DNA from: Streptomyces albidoflavus
GTDB taxonomy: Bacteria; Actinomycetota; Actinomycetes; Streptomycetales; Streptomycetaceae
DNA: 64,000 nucleotides
Direction of reading: 5' to 3'
Assembly (NCBI RefSeq): GCF_000719955.1
Contig: NZ_JOII01000013.1
Coordinates: forward strand, 104,406-168,405
The notes under the pieces are model-generated. The model worked only from the letters and a program-made list of their open reading frames with translations, had not been told where the DNA came from and ran no database searches. Of this stretch, positions 1 through 9,353 are shown in pieces. Every line of letters starts with the position of its first letter. Position 1 is the stretch's first letter. Both the position numbers and the translations under genes were made by a program.

Positions 1-118
1 CATGAACGCGGGCACCGTCTCCTTCCGGTACCGCGACGGCTCCCAGGAGAACGGCATCCCCCGCGAGGACGCCCTCGCCAAGCTCCAGGACGTGGTGGAG
101 CGGCGCGTCCAGGTCTGA
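1..118 (+). CDS. thrS: Threonyl-tRNA synthetase, C-terminal end (partial)
   Basis: The window opens inside a plus-strand gene that ends with TGA at 116-118. The 38 visible residues include TVSFRYRDGSQENGIP, which resembles the end of the anticodon-binding domain of class II threonyl-tRNA synthetases. The ATG at 2-4 is just an internal Met. The product charges tRNA-Thr in the cytoplasm. The downstream HIT gene and the pgsA/acyltransferase/pimA block are the neighbours expected for actinobacterial thrS (the same order is known in Mycobacterium), which supports the call. Catalytic motifs lie outside the window. Confidence 0.85.
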   Translation, partial: MNAGTVSFRYRDGSQENGIPREDALAKLQDVVERRVQV

Positions 119-137
119 GACGCGGGTACGTGACCAT

Positions 138-178
138 GGCCGGCCCCCGGTGAGCGCTCAGCTCGCCGGGGGCCGGCC
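138..178. terminator. Bidirectional terminator between thrS and the channel gene
   Basis: An 18-bp stem (138-155 with 161-178, one T.G pair) closes a 5-nt loop at 156-160. thrS (plus) and the channel gene (minus) converge here. The right arm lies in the last codons of the channel gene and its stop codon (158-160) sits in the loop, so coding sequence and terminator are fused. Confidence 0.75.
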
Positions 179-814
179 CGCTCGCTCGCCCTCCTCGGCG
201 AAGGCCTGGAGCAGCCAGGAGGCGAACGAGCCGGTCACCGCGCCGAGCAGCGCGAGGCCGCCGGCCATCAGCGCCACCAGGACGAGGCGGCCGAGGAAGG
301 TGACCGGGACCGCGTCGCCGTAGCCGATGGTGGCCAGGGTGGCGCAGACGCACCACACCGCGTCGCCGAAGCTCTGGATCGACGAGCCCTCGGCCGAGCG
401 TTCCGCCGCGTAGACGGTGAGCGCGCCGGCGAAGCCGAGGAGCAGGGCGGCGAGGCTCGCGTAGCTCATCACCCGGGCGTAGAGGTTCAGGCGGGGGCGC
501 CGGTGTCTGCGGCGGACCGCCTCGTAGACCGGGACCACCCGCAGCGGGCGCAGCAGCGGCAGCAGGAGGACGGCCGTGTCCAGGCCGTGGCGCGCCCAGA
601 AGAACGGGCCCTCGCCGCTGAGCCGCCAGCGCACCGCGTAGTCGACCGCGAAGAGCAGCCAGCAGCCCAGCAGCAGCGCGAGGCAGGCGTCGTGGACCTC
701 CGGCGGCAGGCCGGAGCCCAGCACCCGCAGGGCGTACGAGGCGAGGAAGACCAGGGAGGCGGCGGCGAGCGGCAGCTCCGTGCGGTTCTCCCAGCGGGCG
801 AGGCGGGTGGACAT
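158..814 (-). CDS. Voltage-gated-like potassium channel family protein
   Basis: A 218-aa integral membrane protein. The pore signature TIGYGD (residues 162-167) is the K+ selectivity filter, between a pore helix (about 148-160) and a final transmembrane helix (about 175-203). Upstream are about four hydrophobic segments and a basic stretch, RPLRVVPVYEAVRRRHRR, that resembles an S4 voltage-sensor helix, so a six-TM layout is likely. No cytoplasmic RCK/TrkA domain follows the pore. ATG at 814 is used; an in-frame ATG at 826 would add four residues. It is transcribed away from the divergent HIT gene. Ion selectivity is inferred from the filter; the gating stimulus is unknown. Confidence 0.8.
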   Translation of the reverse strand: MSTRLARWENRTELPLAAASLVFLASYALRVLGSGLPPEVHDACLALLLGCWLLFAVDYAVRWRLSGEGPFFWARHGLDTAVLLLPLLRPLRVVPVYEAVRRRHRRPRLNLYARVMSYASLAALLLGFAGALTVYAAERSAEGSSIQSFGDAVWCVCATLATIGYGDAVPVTFLGRLVLVALMAGGLALLGAVTGSFASWLLQAFAEEGERAGRPPAS

Positions 815-892
815 GGCGCCCAGCATCGCGGCCCGGCCCGGCCGCCGCCCCGGCGACACGCGCCCGGCGGCCGAGGTCATATGCTGCAGGGC

Positions 893-1474
893 ATGACGAC
901 TGAGCCGGAGCAGCAGTTCGGAGTGGGGACGCCCGACGCGTTCCAGCGCCTGTGGACGCCCCACCGGATGGCGTACATCCAGGGTGAGAACAAGCCGACC
1001 GGTCCTGGTGCCCAGGACGGCTGTCCGTTCTGTGTGGTCCCGGCCAAATCCGACGAGGACGGGCTGATCGTCCGGCGCGGCTCGCACGCCTACGCGGTGC
1101 TCAACCTCTACCCGTACAACGGCGGCCACCTCCTGGTGGTGCCCTACCGGCACGTCGCCGACTACACCGAGCTGGACGCCGCCGAGACGGCCGAGGTCGC
1201 CGAGCTGACCAAGCAGGCGATGACGGCGCTGCGCTCCGCCTCCGGCGCGCACGGCTTCAACATCGGGCTCAACCAGGGGTCGGCCGCAGGCGCGGGCATC
1301 GCCGCCCACCTCCACCAGCACATCGTGCCCCGGTGGGGCGGGGACACCAACTTCATGCCGGTCATCGGCGACACCAAGGTGCTGCCCCAGCTCCTCGGCG
1401 ACACCCGGGCCATGCTCGCCGCCGCCTGGCCCGAGGCCGACGGTCCCGAGCTGACCGACACCGACGCGGGCTGA
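893..1474 (+). CDS. HIT-family hydrolase/phosphorylase (Ap4A phosphorylase type)
   Basis: A 193-aa protein with the histidine-triad motif HLHQH at residues 139-143 and a CPFC pair (44-47) typical of the longer actinobacterial HIT proteins. The Mycobacterium tuberculosis protein in the same place (between thrS and pgsA) is an Ap4A phosphorylase, so cleavage of dinucleoside polyphosphates in the cytoplasm is the best guess. A -10-like TATGCT (880-885) ends 7 nt before the ATG at 893, which favours a leaderless transcript and this start over the in-frame ATG at 881. Confidence 0.85.
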   Translation: MTTEPEQQFGVGTPDAFQRLWTPHRMAYIQGENKPTGPGAQDGCPFCVVPAKSDEDGLIVRRGSHAYAVLNLYPYNGGHLLVVPYRHVADYTELDAAETAEVAELTKQAMTALRSASGAHGFNIGLNQGSAAGAGIAAHLHQHIVPRWGGDTNFMPVIGDTKVLPQLLGDTRAMLAAAWPEADGPELTDTDAG

Positions 1475-1480
1475 CGGACC

Positions 1481-1515
1481 GGGCCGGGCGCCGCTTCGCG
1501 GCGACCGCCCGGCCC
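1481..1515. terminator. Terminator between convergent HIT and membrane-protein genes
   Basis: A 10-bp perfect stem (1481-1490 with 1506-1515) encloses a short inner CCGC/GCGG hairpin. It sits just after the HIT stop codon and beyond the 3' end of the converging minus-strand gene, so it could serve both. Confidence 0.6.
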
Positions 1516-1523
1516 CGGCCCGC

Positions 1524-3179
1524 TCAGGCGTCGTACAGGTCGGCCTTCTTCGGCGCCGCGTCCTGGACGGCGCCGCTCAGTCCCGCCGCGCGGCCCGCGA
1601 AGCGGCTGGTGTCCACGCCGTTCTCCTCCAGGACCCGCAGCGCCGCCTTGTGCACCACCCGCAGCACCGGCGCCGCCGTGCGCAGCGCGTCGTCGGCCAT
1701 GAAGCGGTTGGCCCACGGCCGCCCGGCCCAGACGTGGCGCAGCCCGAAGGGCTCGGGGAGCGACATCTTCCCGCCGAGGTGGTCCAGGACCGCCGGGTAC
1801 GGGGTCAGCGGCGCGCGGACCAGCAGCCGCACCACCTCGGTCGCGTCGACCAGCGGCAGCTTGTGGGTCTTGGTCTCCCAGAACTTGATCGGCTTGGCCG
1901 TGGTCCGCTGGCGCGCCGCGGGGCCACCGCTGAACAGCCCGTGCACCGGGCCCAGCGCGTGGCCGGTGACCTCGATGCGCAGCGTGTGGTGGAGCACCGT
2001 CACCGTGATCAGCATGGTGAGCACCAGCTGGCCGTCCCAGAGCACGAACTGCACGCCGAGATAGTGCCGGTTGCCGTTGCTGAACTGCTGCTCGTTGCAG
2101 ATCCGCTGGATCTCGTGCGGCTTGACCTGGTACGCCTCGACCGTCTCGCCCTCGGGGCGCGAGACACCGCCCGCGTTCTCCCCGACCGGGGAGACGATCC
2201 AGTGCTTCACCGAGGGCTTGGGGAAGCCGCCGGTGTGCAGCGGGCCGCGCTCCAGCATCTGGAGCTGGTCGTGGATGGCCCGGATCACGTCCCAGGAGCG
2301 GAACGGGTTGATCTCCTTGCCCGCCTCCGCCGGCTCCAGGTCCTCCGCCAGCTGCCAGCTGCCCCACCGGGTGCCCATGCCGAGGATGCCCTTGGGACCG
2401 GCGTAGAAGACCGAGTTGCTCTGCTGCTCGGCGGCGAGCTTGGCGAGGCTGACCCGCAGCTGCTCGGCGGCGGCGTCGTCGGGGTTGGCCGGGACCGCCT
2501 CGGGGATCTTCGCGCCGGAGCCGCCGCCCGCCAGCAGACTGCTCCAGTGGGCCCGCAGGTCCTGCGCGGTCCGCTCGGCGAGCTGCTTGGCCACGAACCA
2601 GCCGAGCACCGGGCCGAGGATGCAGCCGCGGATGTACCAGGGCAGGATGCCCTCGGTCGGCAGCCCGACCAGCAGCACCACCGAGGCGATGCCGCCCACC
2701 AGCATCAGCAGCGTCCCGAGCAGGTCGGCGCCCTTGGCCACCCACTTGCCCGACATCGCCCGCAGCTGGAAGGCGAGCACCCACAGGGCCGCGCCGGGCA
2801 GGAAGAGCACCCCGCAGATCAGCGCGACCAGCGTCAGCCGCCGGTCGCGCTGCTTGCGCAGCCGGCTCGCCGCCAGGCAGTGCTCGACCACCACCTGCGG
2901 CTCCATGCCGAACGCCTGGATCAGCGGCGACCGCCCCGCGCCCAGCATCCGCACCACGACGGCCTGCGAGAACGCCTCACCGAGCAGCGGCGCGAAGATC
3001 TTCAGCTTGCCCGGCTTCACCGCCGTCTTGTGCCACTCGCCGTCCGCCTCGGTGATCTTGTCGAGCGGGTCGTCGCGGTACGCCACCGAGGCCAGGGCAT
3101 GGGTCGCGGCCGTGCCGCCCGCACCCCCGGTGACGGGGATCTGCGCCCCGGGGCTGAAATCGAAGAAGTCGTCCGCCAT
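1524..3179 (-). CDS. Conserved multi-pass membrane protein of unknown function
   Basis: A 551-aa protein that I do not recognise beyond being the conserved Streptomyces gene at this position. The first ~110 residues are soluble. Three hydrophobic segments follow at about 118-140, 155-176 and 180-200, and another at about 355-375 (LVLTMLITVTVLHHTLRI). The long C-terminal half is hydrophilic. No catalytic motif stands out. It is convergent with the HIT gene and divergent from pgsA, so it is not part of the inositol-lipid operon. The start is ATG 3179, preceded by a purine-rich GGGGGCGG. Confidence 0.7.
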   Translation of the reverse strand: MADDFFDFSPGAQIPVTGGAGGTAATHALASVAYRDDPLDKITEADGEWHKTAVKPGKLKIFAPLLGEAFSQAVVVRMLGAGRSPLIQAFGMEPQVVVEHCLAASRLRKQRDRRLTLVALICGVLFLPGAALWVLAFQLRAMSGKWVAKGADLLGTLLMLVGGIASVVLLVGLPTEGILPWYIRGCILGPVLGWFVAKQLAERTAQDLRAHWSSLLAGGGSGAKIPEAVPANPDDAAAEQLRVSLAKLAAEQQSNSVFYAGPKGILGMGTRWGSWQLAEDLEPAEAGKEINPFRSWDVIRAIHDQLQMLERGPLHTGGFPKPSVKHWIVSPVGENAGGVSRPEGETVEAYQVKPHEIQRICNEQQFSNGNRHYLGVQFVLWDGQLVLTMLITVTVLHHTLRIEVTGHALGPVHGLFSGGPAARQRTTAKPIKFWETKTHKLPLVDATEVVRLLVRAPLTPYPAVLDHLGGKMSLPEPFGLRHVWAGRPWANRFMADDALRTAAPVLRVVHKAALRVLEENGVDTSRFAGRAAGLSGAVQDAAPKKADLYDA

Positions 3180-3470
3180 GCCGCCCCCATCGCCGCGCTG
3201 CCGGAGCGCTGTCGCCGCCTCGTCGCCTTCCGGACCCGACTGCCGCGCCCGGCCTTTCTGCTGATCCGCAGTCAGGGTATCGGGGCGCGGGGGCGCGCGG
3301 CAGGGGACAGGGAAGGTCGTGGGGGAGCGCACCCGCCGCCGGGCCGTCCGCGCGGGTGGGCGGGGCGCGTCGGCGCGGGTGCCCCGACGGCGGGGCGGCG
3401 TGCGCGTGACTACGATGGGCCAGCCGATGCCCGGCCCGGACACCGGCCCCCACCGACCCTCGGGAAGGCC

Positions 3471-4127
3471 ATGCTGAACAAGTACGCGCGAGCGTTCTTC
3501 ACGCGCGTCCTCACACCGTTCGCCGCGTTTCTGCTCCGCCGCGGGGTCAGCCCCGACGCGGTCACCCTCATCGGGACGGCCGGAGTGGTGGCGGGTGCGC
3601 TGGTCTTCTTCCCCCGGGGGGAGTTCTTCTGGGGCACCATCGTCATCACCCTCTTCGTCTTCTCGGACCTGGTCGACGGCAACATGGCCCGCCAGGCCGG
3701 GATCTCCAGCCGCTGGGGCGCGTTCCTCGACTCGACCCTCGACCGGGTGGCCGACGGCGCGATCTTCGGCGGCTTCGCCCTCTGGTACGCGGGCAACGGC
3801 GACGACAACGTGCTGTGCGCGGTCGCCCTCTTCTGCCTCGCCGCCGGACAGGTCGTCTCCTACACCAAGGCGCGCGGCGAGGCCATCGGCCTGCCGGTCG
3901 CGGTCAACGGCCTGGTGGAGCGCGCCGAGCGGCTGGTCATCTCGCTGGTCGCGGCGGGCCTCGCGGGCCTGCACGCCTTCGGCGTCCCCGGCATCCAGGT
4001 GCTGCTGCCGATCGCCCTGTGGGTGGTCGCCGTCGGCAGCCTGGTCACGCTGATCCAGCGGGTGGTCACGGTGCGCCGCGAGGCGATCGAGGCCGACGGC
4101 CCGGCGGGCCAGGGGGCCGCCTCGTGA
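3471..4127 (+). CDS. pgsA: Phosphatidylinositol phosphate synthase (CDP-alcohol phosphatidyltransferase)
   Basis: A 218-aa membrane enzyme that transfers a CDP-diacylglycerol phosphatidyl group to inositol 1-phosphate, the first step of phosphatidylinositol synthesis in actinobacteria. The complete CDP-alcohol transferase signature D-G-x2-A-R-x8-G-x3-D-x3-D is visible as DGNMARQAGISSRWG followed by AFLDSTLD. Several hydrophobic helices fit the six-TM fold. Its stop overlaps the next gene's GTG (GTGA), starting a three-gene coupled block with the acyltransferase and pimA. A -10-like TACGAT lies at 3411-3416. Confidence 0.92.
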   Translation: MLNKYARAFFTRVLTPFAAFLLRRGVSPDAVTLIGTAGVVAGALVFFPRGEFFWGTIVITLFVFSDLVDGNMARQAGISSRWGAFLDSTLDRVADGAIFGGFALWYAGNGDDNVLCAVALFCLAAGQVVSYTKARGEAIGLPVAVNGLVERAERLVISLVAAGLAGLHAFGVPGIQVLLPIALWVVAVGSLVTLIQRVVTVRREAIEADGPAGQGAAS

Positions 4128-5023
4128 ACGAGCGGCTCTCCGACGCGCTCTACGGCCTCGGCTGGAGCACCGTCAAGAAGCTGCCCGAGCCGGTCGCCGT
4201 CCGCCTCGGGCAGACCCTCGCCGACACGGTCTGGAAACGGCGCGGCAAGGGCGTCCTCAGGCTGGAGGCCAACCTCGCCCGGGTCGTCCCCGACGCCGGC
4301 CCCGAGCGGCTCGCGGAGCTGTCCCGGGCCGGGATGCGCTCGTACCTGCGGTACTGGATGGAGTCCTTCCGGCTGCCGGCCTGGAGCGAGACGCGGATCA
4401 AGGAGGGGTTCGAGCCGGAGGGCCTGCACCACCTCACCGACGGTCTCGCCGCCGGCAAGGGCGTCATACTCGCCCTGCCCCACCTCGGGAACTGGGACCT
4501 GGCCGGCGCCTGGGTCACCCGCAACCTCGGGGTGCCCTTCACCACCGTCGCCGAGCGGCTCAAGCCCGAGACCCTCTACGACCGGTTCGTCGCCTACCGC
4601 GAGGGCCTGGGCATGGAGGTGCTGCCGCACACCGGCGGCTCCGCCTTCGGCACCCTCGCCCGCCGGCTGCGCGCCGGCGGCCTGGTCTGCCTCGTCGCCG
4701 ACCGCGACCTGTCCGCCTCCGGCGTCGAGGTGACGTTCTTCGGCGACACCGCCCGGATGCCCGCGGGCCCGGCGATACTCGCCCAGCAGACCGGCGCCCT
4801 GCTGCTGCCCGTCACTCTCTGGTTCGACGCCACCCCCGTCATGAAGGGCCGCGTCCACCCGCCCGTCGAGGTGCCGGAGACAGGTACCAGGGCCGAGAAG
4901 ACGTCCCTCATGACACAGGCCCTCGCGGACGCCTTCGCCGAGGGCATCGCCGACCACCCCGAGGACTGGCACATGCTCCAGCGCCTCTGGCTGGCCGACC
5001 TGGAACCACGGGAGCAGTCATGA
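4124..5023 (+). CDS. Phosphatidylinositol mannoside acyltransferase (LpxL/HtrB family)
   Basis: A 299-aa lysophospholipid-type acyltransferase. The HX4D catalytic motif is present as HLGNWD, near residue 125 in LPHLGNWDLAG. Family and position between pgsA and pimA match the enzyme (PatA in mycobacteria) that acylates a mannose of phosphatidylinositol mannosides at the inner membrane face. The GTG start overlaps the pgsA stop by four bases and the gene's own stop overlaps the pimA ATG, so the three are probably translated as a unit. The exact acceptor position is inferred. Confidence 0.88.
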   Translation: MNERLSDALYGLGWSTVKKLPEPVAVRLGQTLADTVWKRRGKGVLRLEANLARVVPDAGPERLAELSRAGMRSYLRYWMESFRLPAWSETRIKEGFEPEGLHHLTDGLAAGKGVILALPHLGNWDLAGAWVTRNLGVPFTTVAERLKPETLYDRFVAYREGLGMEVLPHTGGSAFGTLARRLRAGGLVCLVADRDLSASGVEVTFFGDTARMPAGPAILAQQTGALLLPVTLWFDATPVMKGRVHPPVEVPETGTRAEKTSLMTQALADAFAEGIADHPEDWHMLQRLWLADLEPREQS

Positions 5024-6180
5024 GGATCGGCATCGTCTGCCCGTACGCCTGGGACGTCCCCGGCGGCGTCCAGTTCCACATCCGCGACCTGGCCGAACAC
5101 CTGATCCGCCTCGGCCACGAGGTCTCCGTCCTCGCCCCGTCCGACGACGAGACGCCGCTGCCGCCGTACGTGGTCTCCGCCGGACGCGCCGTCCCCGTGC
5201 CCTACAACGGCTCCGTGGCCCGGCTGAACTTCGGCTTCCTCTCCGCCGCGCGGGTCCGCCGCTGGCTCCACGACGGCACCTTCGACGTCATCCACATCCA
5301 CGAACCCGCCTCGCCCTCGCTCGGCCTGCTGAGCTGCTGGGCCGCCTCCGGGCCGATCGTGGCCACCTTCCACACCTCCAACCCGCGCTCCCGGGCGATG
5401 ATCGCCGCGTACCCGATCCTCCAGCCCGCGCTGGAGAAGATCAGCGCGCGCATCGCGGTCAGCGAGTACGCCCGGCGCACGCTGGTGGAGCACCTGGGCG
5501 GGGACGCGGTGGTCATCCCCAACGGTGTCGACGTCGACTTCTTCGCGCGGGCCGAGCCCCGGCCCGAGTGGCAGGGCTCCACCCTCGGCTTCATCGGCCG
5601 CATCGACGAGCCCCGCAAGGGCCTGCCCGTCCTCATGAAGGCGCTGCCCGCCGTCCTCGCCGCCCACCCCGGGGCCCGGCTGCTGGTCGCCGGGCGGGGC
5701 GACGAGGAGGAGGCCGTCGCGGGACTCCCCGCCGGGCTGCGCGACCGGGTCGAGTTCCTCGGCATGGTCAGCGACGAGGACAAGGCGCGGCTGCTGCGCA
5801 GCGTCGACGTGTACGTGGCGCCCAACACCGGCGGCGAGAGCTTCGGGATCATCCTGGTCGAGGCGATGTCGGCCGGAGCCCCGGTCCTCGCCAGCGACCT
5901 GGACGCCTTCGCGCAGGTCCTCGACCACGGCACGGCCGGCGAGATGTTCACCAACGAGGACGCCGAGGCGCTGGCCGAAGGCGCGATCCGGCTGCTCGGC
6001 GACCCCGGACGCCGCGAGCGGCTCAGCGAGCACGGCGCCCGCCACGTCAAGCGGTTCGACTGGTCCACCGTCGGCGCCGACATCCTCGCCGTCTACGAGA
6101 CCGTCACCGACGGCGCCGCCTCGGTCGCCACCGACGAACGGGTGGGCCTCCGCGCCCGCCTGGGCTTCGCCCGCGACTGA
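5020..6180 (+). CDS. pimA: Phosphatidylinositol alpha-mannosyltransferase (GT4)
   Basis: A 386-aa GT-B glycosyltransferase that starts phosphatidylinositol mannoside synthesis by moving mannose from GDP-mannose to phosphatidylinositol at the inner membrane. Visible features are the N-terminal donor/acceptor loop GGVQFHIRDLAEHL (15-28), the GFIGR strand before the C-terminal Rossmann domain (190-194) and the EX7E motif (E273 and E281 in GESFGIILVEAMSAG). Start ATG overlaps the acyltransferase stop. No transmembrane helix is seen, as expected for a peripheral enzyme. Confidence 0.92.
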   Translation: MRIGIVCPYAWDVPGGVQFHIRDLAEHLIRLGHEVSVLAPSDDETPLPPYVVSAGRAVPVPYNGSVARLNFGFLSAARVRRWLHDGTFDVIHIHEPASPSLGLLSCWAASGPIVATFHTSNPRSRAMIAAYPILQPALEKISARIAVSEYARRTLVEHLGGDAVVIPNGVDVDFFARAEPRPEWQGSTLGFIGRIDEPRKGLPVLMKALPAVLAAHPGARLLVAGRGDEEEAVAGLPAGLRDRVEFLGMVSDEDKARLLRSVDVYVAPNTGGESFGIILVEAMSAGAPVLASDLDAFAQVLDHGTAGEMFTNEDAEALAEGAIRLLGDPGRRERLSEHGARHVKRFDWSTVGADILAVYETVTDGAASVATDERVGLRARLGFARD

Positions 6181-6182
6181 AC

Positions 6183-6236
6183 CGCCCCCGGCGGCGGCAC
6201 GGTGGGGGCCCGCCTGAGGGCTCCCGCCCGGGGGCG
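6183..6236. terminator. Possible terminator after pimA
   Basis: CGCCCCCGG (6183-6191) is complementary to CCGGGGGCG (6228-6236) across a 36-nt loop that can form weaker inner pairs. It is placed right after the pimA stop and before the promoter of the next gene. The large loop lowers confidence. Confidence 0.4.
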
Positions 6237-6274
6237 TCACCCCGACCGTCCCCGGCCGCGTAGCCTTGCCGCCC

Positions 6275-6811
6275 GTGACCTCCACACTGATCTGGATCGC
6301 GGTGGCGCTGCTCGCCATCGGTGTCTACCTGAGCTGGACCGCCGGCCGCCTCGACCGGCTGCACGCCCGCATCGACGCCGCCCGGGCGGCCCTCGACGCC
6401 CAACTCCTGCGCCGCGCCTCGGTCGCCCAGGAACTCGCCACCGCGGGGGTGCTGGACCCCGCCGCCTCCATCGTGCTGTACGAGGCCGCGCACGCCGCCC
6501 GGCAGGCCGACGAGGAGGCCCGCGAGGTGGCCGAGAGCGAGCTGAGCCAGGCCCTGCGCGCCGTCTTCGGCGACGCCTCGCAGGTCGACGCGGTCCGCCA
6601 GGCGCCCGGCGGCACCGAGGCCGCCGACGAACTGGCCGCCGCCGTACGCCGGGTGCCGATGGCCCGGCGCTTCCACAACGACGCCGTCCGCGCCGCCCGC
6701 GCGCTGCGCCGCCACCGCACGGTGCGCTGGCTGCGGCTGGCCGGCCACGCGCCGTTCCCGCTCGCCTTCGAGATGGACGACGAGCCTCCGGTGGCGCTGG
6801 CCGGCCGCTGA
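6275..6811 (+). CDS. Single-pass membrane protein with LemA-like architecture
   Basis: A 178-aa protein: an N-terminal membrane helix (about residues 4-19), then long charged helices (RLDRLHARIDAARAALDAQL), and a C-terminal segment ARRFHNDAV before a basic stretch. This layout resembles the LemA family (one N-terminal TM, helical bundle, conserved FNDAV-like motif near the C-terminus) but is divergent, so function is unknown. A TAGCCT box (6261-6266) ends 8 nt before the GTG start and there is no Shine-Dalgarno sequence, suggesting a leaderless transcript. Confidence 0.7.
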   Translation: MTSTLIWIAVALLAIGVYLSWTAGRLDRLHARIDAARAALDAQLLRRASVAQELATAGVLDPAASIVLYEAAHAARQADEEAREVAESELSQALRAVFGDASQVDAVRQAPGGTEAADELAAAVRRVPMARRFHNDAVRAARALRRHRTVRWLRLAGHAPFPLAFEMDDEPPVALAGR

Positions 6812-6939
6812 GCCGGGGCCGCCGGGAGGGGGCGCGGGCCAGAACGATCCACCGCCTGTTCATTGGCCCTTGTCCGGAAGTGCCCCCCGGGAGTTGGCTT
6901 CACGTGCAGCAACTCGTCTCGTCCTACGTGAGGTAGCCC

Positions 6940-7854
6940 GTGTCCAGCACGCCCCCCGCCACCCCCGCCGCCCCCGCCACCGGCACCGCCCGCGTCAAGC
7001 GCGGCATGGCCGAGCAGCTCAAGGGCGGCGTGATCATGGACGTGGTCACGCCCGAGCAGGCGAAGATCGCCGAGGACGCCGGCGCGGTCGCCGTCATGGC
7101 GCTGGAGCGGGTCCCCGCCGACATCCGCAAGGACGGCGGCGTGGCCCGCATGTCCGACCCGGACATGATCGAGTCCATCATCGAGGCCGTCTCCATCCCG
7201 GTCATGGCCAAGTCCCGCATCGGCCACTTCGTGGAGGCCCAGGTCCTCCAGTCGCTCGGCGTCGACTACATCGACGAGTCCGAGGTCCTCACCCCCGCCG
7301 ACGAGGCCAACCACTCCGACAAGTGGTCCTTCACCACCCCCTTCGTCTGTGGCGCCACCAACCTCGGTGAGGCCCTGCGCCGCGTCGCCGAGGGCGCCGC
7401 GATGATCCGCTCCAAGGGCGAGGCCGGCACCGGCAACGTCGTCGAGGCGGTCCGCCACCTCCGCCAGATCAAGGCCGAGATCGGCCGCCTCGCCGCCTGC
7501 GACCAGCACGAGCTGTACGCCGCCGCCAAGGAGCTGCGCGCCCCCTACGAGCTGGTCGCCGAGACCGCCGCCCTCGGCCGCCTGCCCGTGGTGCTCTTCT
7601 CCGCCGGCGGCGTCGCCACCCCGGCCGACGCGGCCCTGATGCGCCAGCTCGGCGCCGAGGGCGTCTTCGTCGGCTCCGGCATCTTCAAGTCCGGCGACCC
7701 GGCCAGGCGCGCCGCCGCCATCGTCCGCGCCACCACCTTCTTCGACGACCCCAAGGCCGTCGCGGACGCCTCCCGCAACCTCGGGGAGGCCATGGTCGGC
7801 ATCAACTGCGACACGCTCCCCGAGACGGAGCGCTACGCCAACCGCGGCTGGTGA
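6940..7854 (+). CDS. pdxS: Pyridoxal 5'-phosphate synthase, lyase subunit
   Basis: A 304-aa PdxS/SNZ protein that condenses ribose 5-phosphate, glyceraldehyde 3-phosphate and ammonia into PLP. The beta-barrel is nearly identical to the family: VIMDVVT with the conserved Asp, [10 protein letters not shown] with the Schiff-base Lys, and [11 protein letters not shown] with the second Lys. The first ~18 residues are a Pro/Ala/Thr tail common in actinobacteria. GTG is used, preceded by GAGG. Three bases separate it from pdxT, which supplies ammonia. Confidence 0.96.
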   Translation: MSSTPPATPAAPATGTARVKRGMAEQLKGGVIMDVVTPEQAKIAEDAGAVAVMALERVPADIRKDGGVARMSDPDMIESIIEAVSIPVMAKSRIGHFVEAQVLQSLGVDYIDESEVLTPADEANHSDKWSFTTPFVCGATNLGEALRRVAEGAAMIRSKGEAGTGNVVEAVRHLRQIKAEIGRLAACDQHELYAAAKELRAPYELVAETAALGRLPVVLFSAGGVATPADAALMRQLGAEGVFVGSGIFKSGDPARRAAAIVRATTFFDDPKAVADASRNLGEAMVGINCDTLPETERYANRGW

Positions 7855-7857
7855 CCG

Positions 7858-8451
7858 ATGGCCGCCACCCCGCTCGTCGGCGTCCTCGCCCTCCAGGGTG
7901 ACGTCCCCGAGCACCTGAAGGCCCTCACCGCCTCCGGCGCCCGCGCCACCACGGTGCGGCGCCCGGAGGAACTGGCCCGCCTCGACGGGCTGGTCCTGCC
8001 CGGCGGCGAGTCGACCACCATCTCGAAGCTGGCCGCCCTCTTCGGCCTCACCGGGCCGCTGCGGGCCCGTATCGCCGAGGGCCTGCCGGTCTACGGCACC
8101 TGCGCGGGGATGATCCTGCTCGCCGACAAGATCCTCGACCCGCGTGCGGGCCAGGAGACCTTCGGCGGGATCGACATGATCGTGCGCCGCAACGCCTTCG
8201 GGCGGCAGAACGAGTCGTTCGAGGCGTCCGTCGCGGTCACCGGCATCGAGGGGCCGCCCGTCGACGGGGTCTTCATCCGCGCCCCGTGGGTGGAGTCCAC
8301 CGGCGCCGCCACCGAGGTGCTCGCCACCTACGGCGGCCACCCCGTCGCGGTCCGCCAGGGCAACGCGCTGGCGACCTCGTTCCACCCCGAACTGACCGGC
8401 GACCACCGGCTGCACGGCCACTTCACCGAACTGGTCCGCGCCGCCGCCTGA
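7858..8451 (+). CDS. pdxT: Pyridoxal 5'-phosphate synthase, glutaminase subunit
   Basis: A 197-aa class I glutamine amidotransferase that makes ammonia from glutamine and channels it to PdxS. The oxyanion strand LPGGES, the nucleophile motif GTCAGM (Cys) and the His/Glu pair in SFHPEL are all present. It is probably cotranscribed with pdxS; a strong hairpin follows the stop codon. Confidence 0.96.
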   Translation: MAATPLVGVLALQGDVPEHLKALTASGARATTVRRPEELARLDGLVLPGGESTTISKLAALFGLTGPLRARIAEGLPVYGTCAGMILLADKILDPRAGQETFGGIDMIVRRNAFGRQNESFEASVAVTGIEGPPVDGVFIRAPWVESTGAATEVLATYGGHPVAVRQGNALATSFHPELTGDHRLHGHFTELVRAAA

Positions 8452-8472
8452 CCCCTCGCACCGCCCGCCGGC

Positions 8473-8510
8473 GCCCCTGCCGTACCCTCACCACCCGGTA
8501 CGGCAGGGGC
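8473..8510 (+). terminator. Terminator of pdxST
   Basis: A perfect 14-bp stem (8473-8486 with 8497-8510) with a 10-nt loop, 21 nt after the pdxT stop. There is no T-run, which is usual in Streptomyces. Confidence 0.8.
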
Positions 8511-8583
8511 GGGGCGGCCCGGCGTCCCGGTAGGATCACTCAGGTTCGTTCAGTACATGTGGTGACGCGAAGGAGACAGGCAG

Positions 8584-9336
8584 ATGTCCGGCCACTCTAA
8601 ATGGGCTACGACGAAGCACAAGAAGGCCGTGATCGATGCCAAGCGCGGCAAACTCTTCGCGAAGCTGATCAAGAACATCGAGGTCGCGGCCCGTATGGGC
8701 GGCGCCGACATCGACGGCAACCCGACCCTCTTCGACGCCATCCAGAAGGCCAAGAAGCAGTCGGTGCCCAACAAGAACATCGACTCGGCGGTCAAGCGCG
8801 GCGCCGGCCTCGAGGCCGGTGGCGCCGACTACGAGACGATCATGTACGAGGGTTACGGCCCCAACGGTGTCGCGGTGCTCATCGAGTGCCTCACCGACAA
8901 CCGCAACCGCGCCGCCTCCGACGTCCGCGTCGCCATGACCCGCAACGGCGGCTCGATGGCCGACCCCGGCTCGGTCTCCTACCTCTTCAACCGCAAGGGC
9001 GTCGTCATCGTCCCCAAGGGCGAGCTGTCCGAGGACGACGTCCTCGGCGCCGTCCTGGACGCGGGCGCCGAGGAGGTCAACGACCTCGGCGAGTCCTTCG
9101 AGGTGCTCAGCGAGGCCACCGACCTGGTCGCGGTCCGCACCGCCCTCCAGGAGGCCGGCATCGACTACGACTCGGCCGACGCCAACTTCGTCCCGACCAT
9201 GCAGGTCGAGCTGGACGAGGAGGGCGCGCGCAAGATCTTCAAGCTGATCGACGCCCTGGAGGACAGCGACGACGTGCAGAACGTCTTCGCCAACTTCGAC
9301 GTCTCCGACGAGGTCATGGCCTCCGTCGACGCCTGA
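8584..9336 (+). CDS. yebC: YebC/TACO1 family protein
   Basis: A 250-aa cytoplasmic protein with the family N-terminus [14 protein letters not shown] and the conserved [10 protein letters not shown] segment. Length and motifs are typical. The family was long annotated as a transcriptional regulator; members have been linked to translation, including relief of ribosome stalling at proline stretches, so a translation role is plausible here. A strong GAAGGAG precedes the ATG, and a TAGGAT box (8531-8536) is a likely -10. It lies upstream of ruvCAB but is separated from it by a terminator and a dedicated promoter. Confidence 0.93.
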   Translation: MSGHSKWATTKHKKAVIDAKRGKLFAKLIKNIEVAARMGGADIDGNPTLFDAIQKAKKQSVPNKNIDSAVKRGAGLEAGGADYETIMYEGYGPNGVAVLIECLTDNRNRAASDVRVAMTRNGGSMADPGSVSYLFNRKGVVIVPKGELSEDDVLGAVLDAGAEEVNDLGESFEVLSEATDLVAVRTALQEAGIDYDSADANFVPTMQVELDEEGARKIFKLIDALEDSDDVQNVFANFDVSDEVMASVDA

Positions 9337-9353
9337 TCCCGGCAGCCGCCGCG

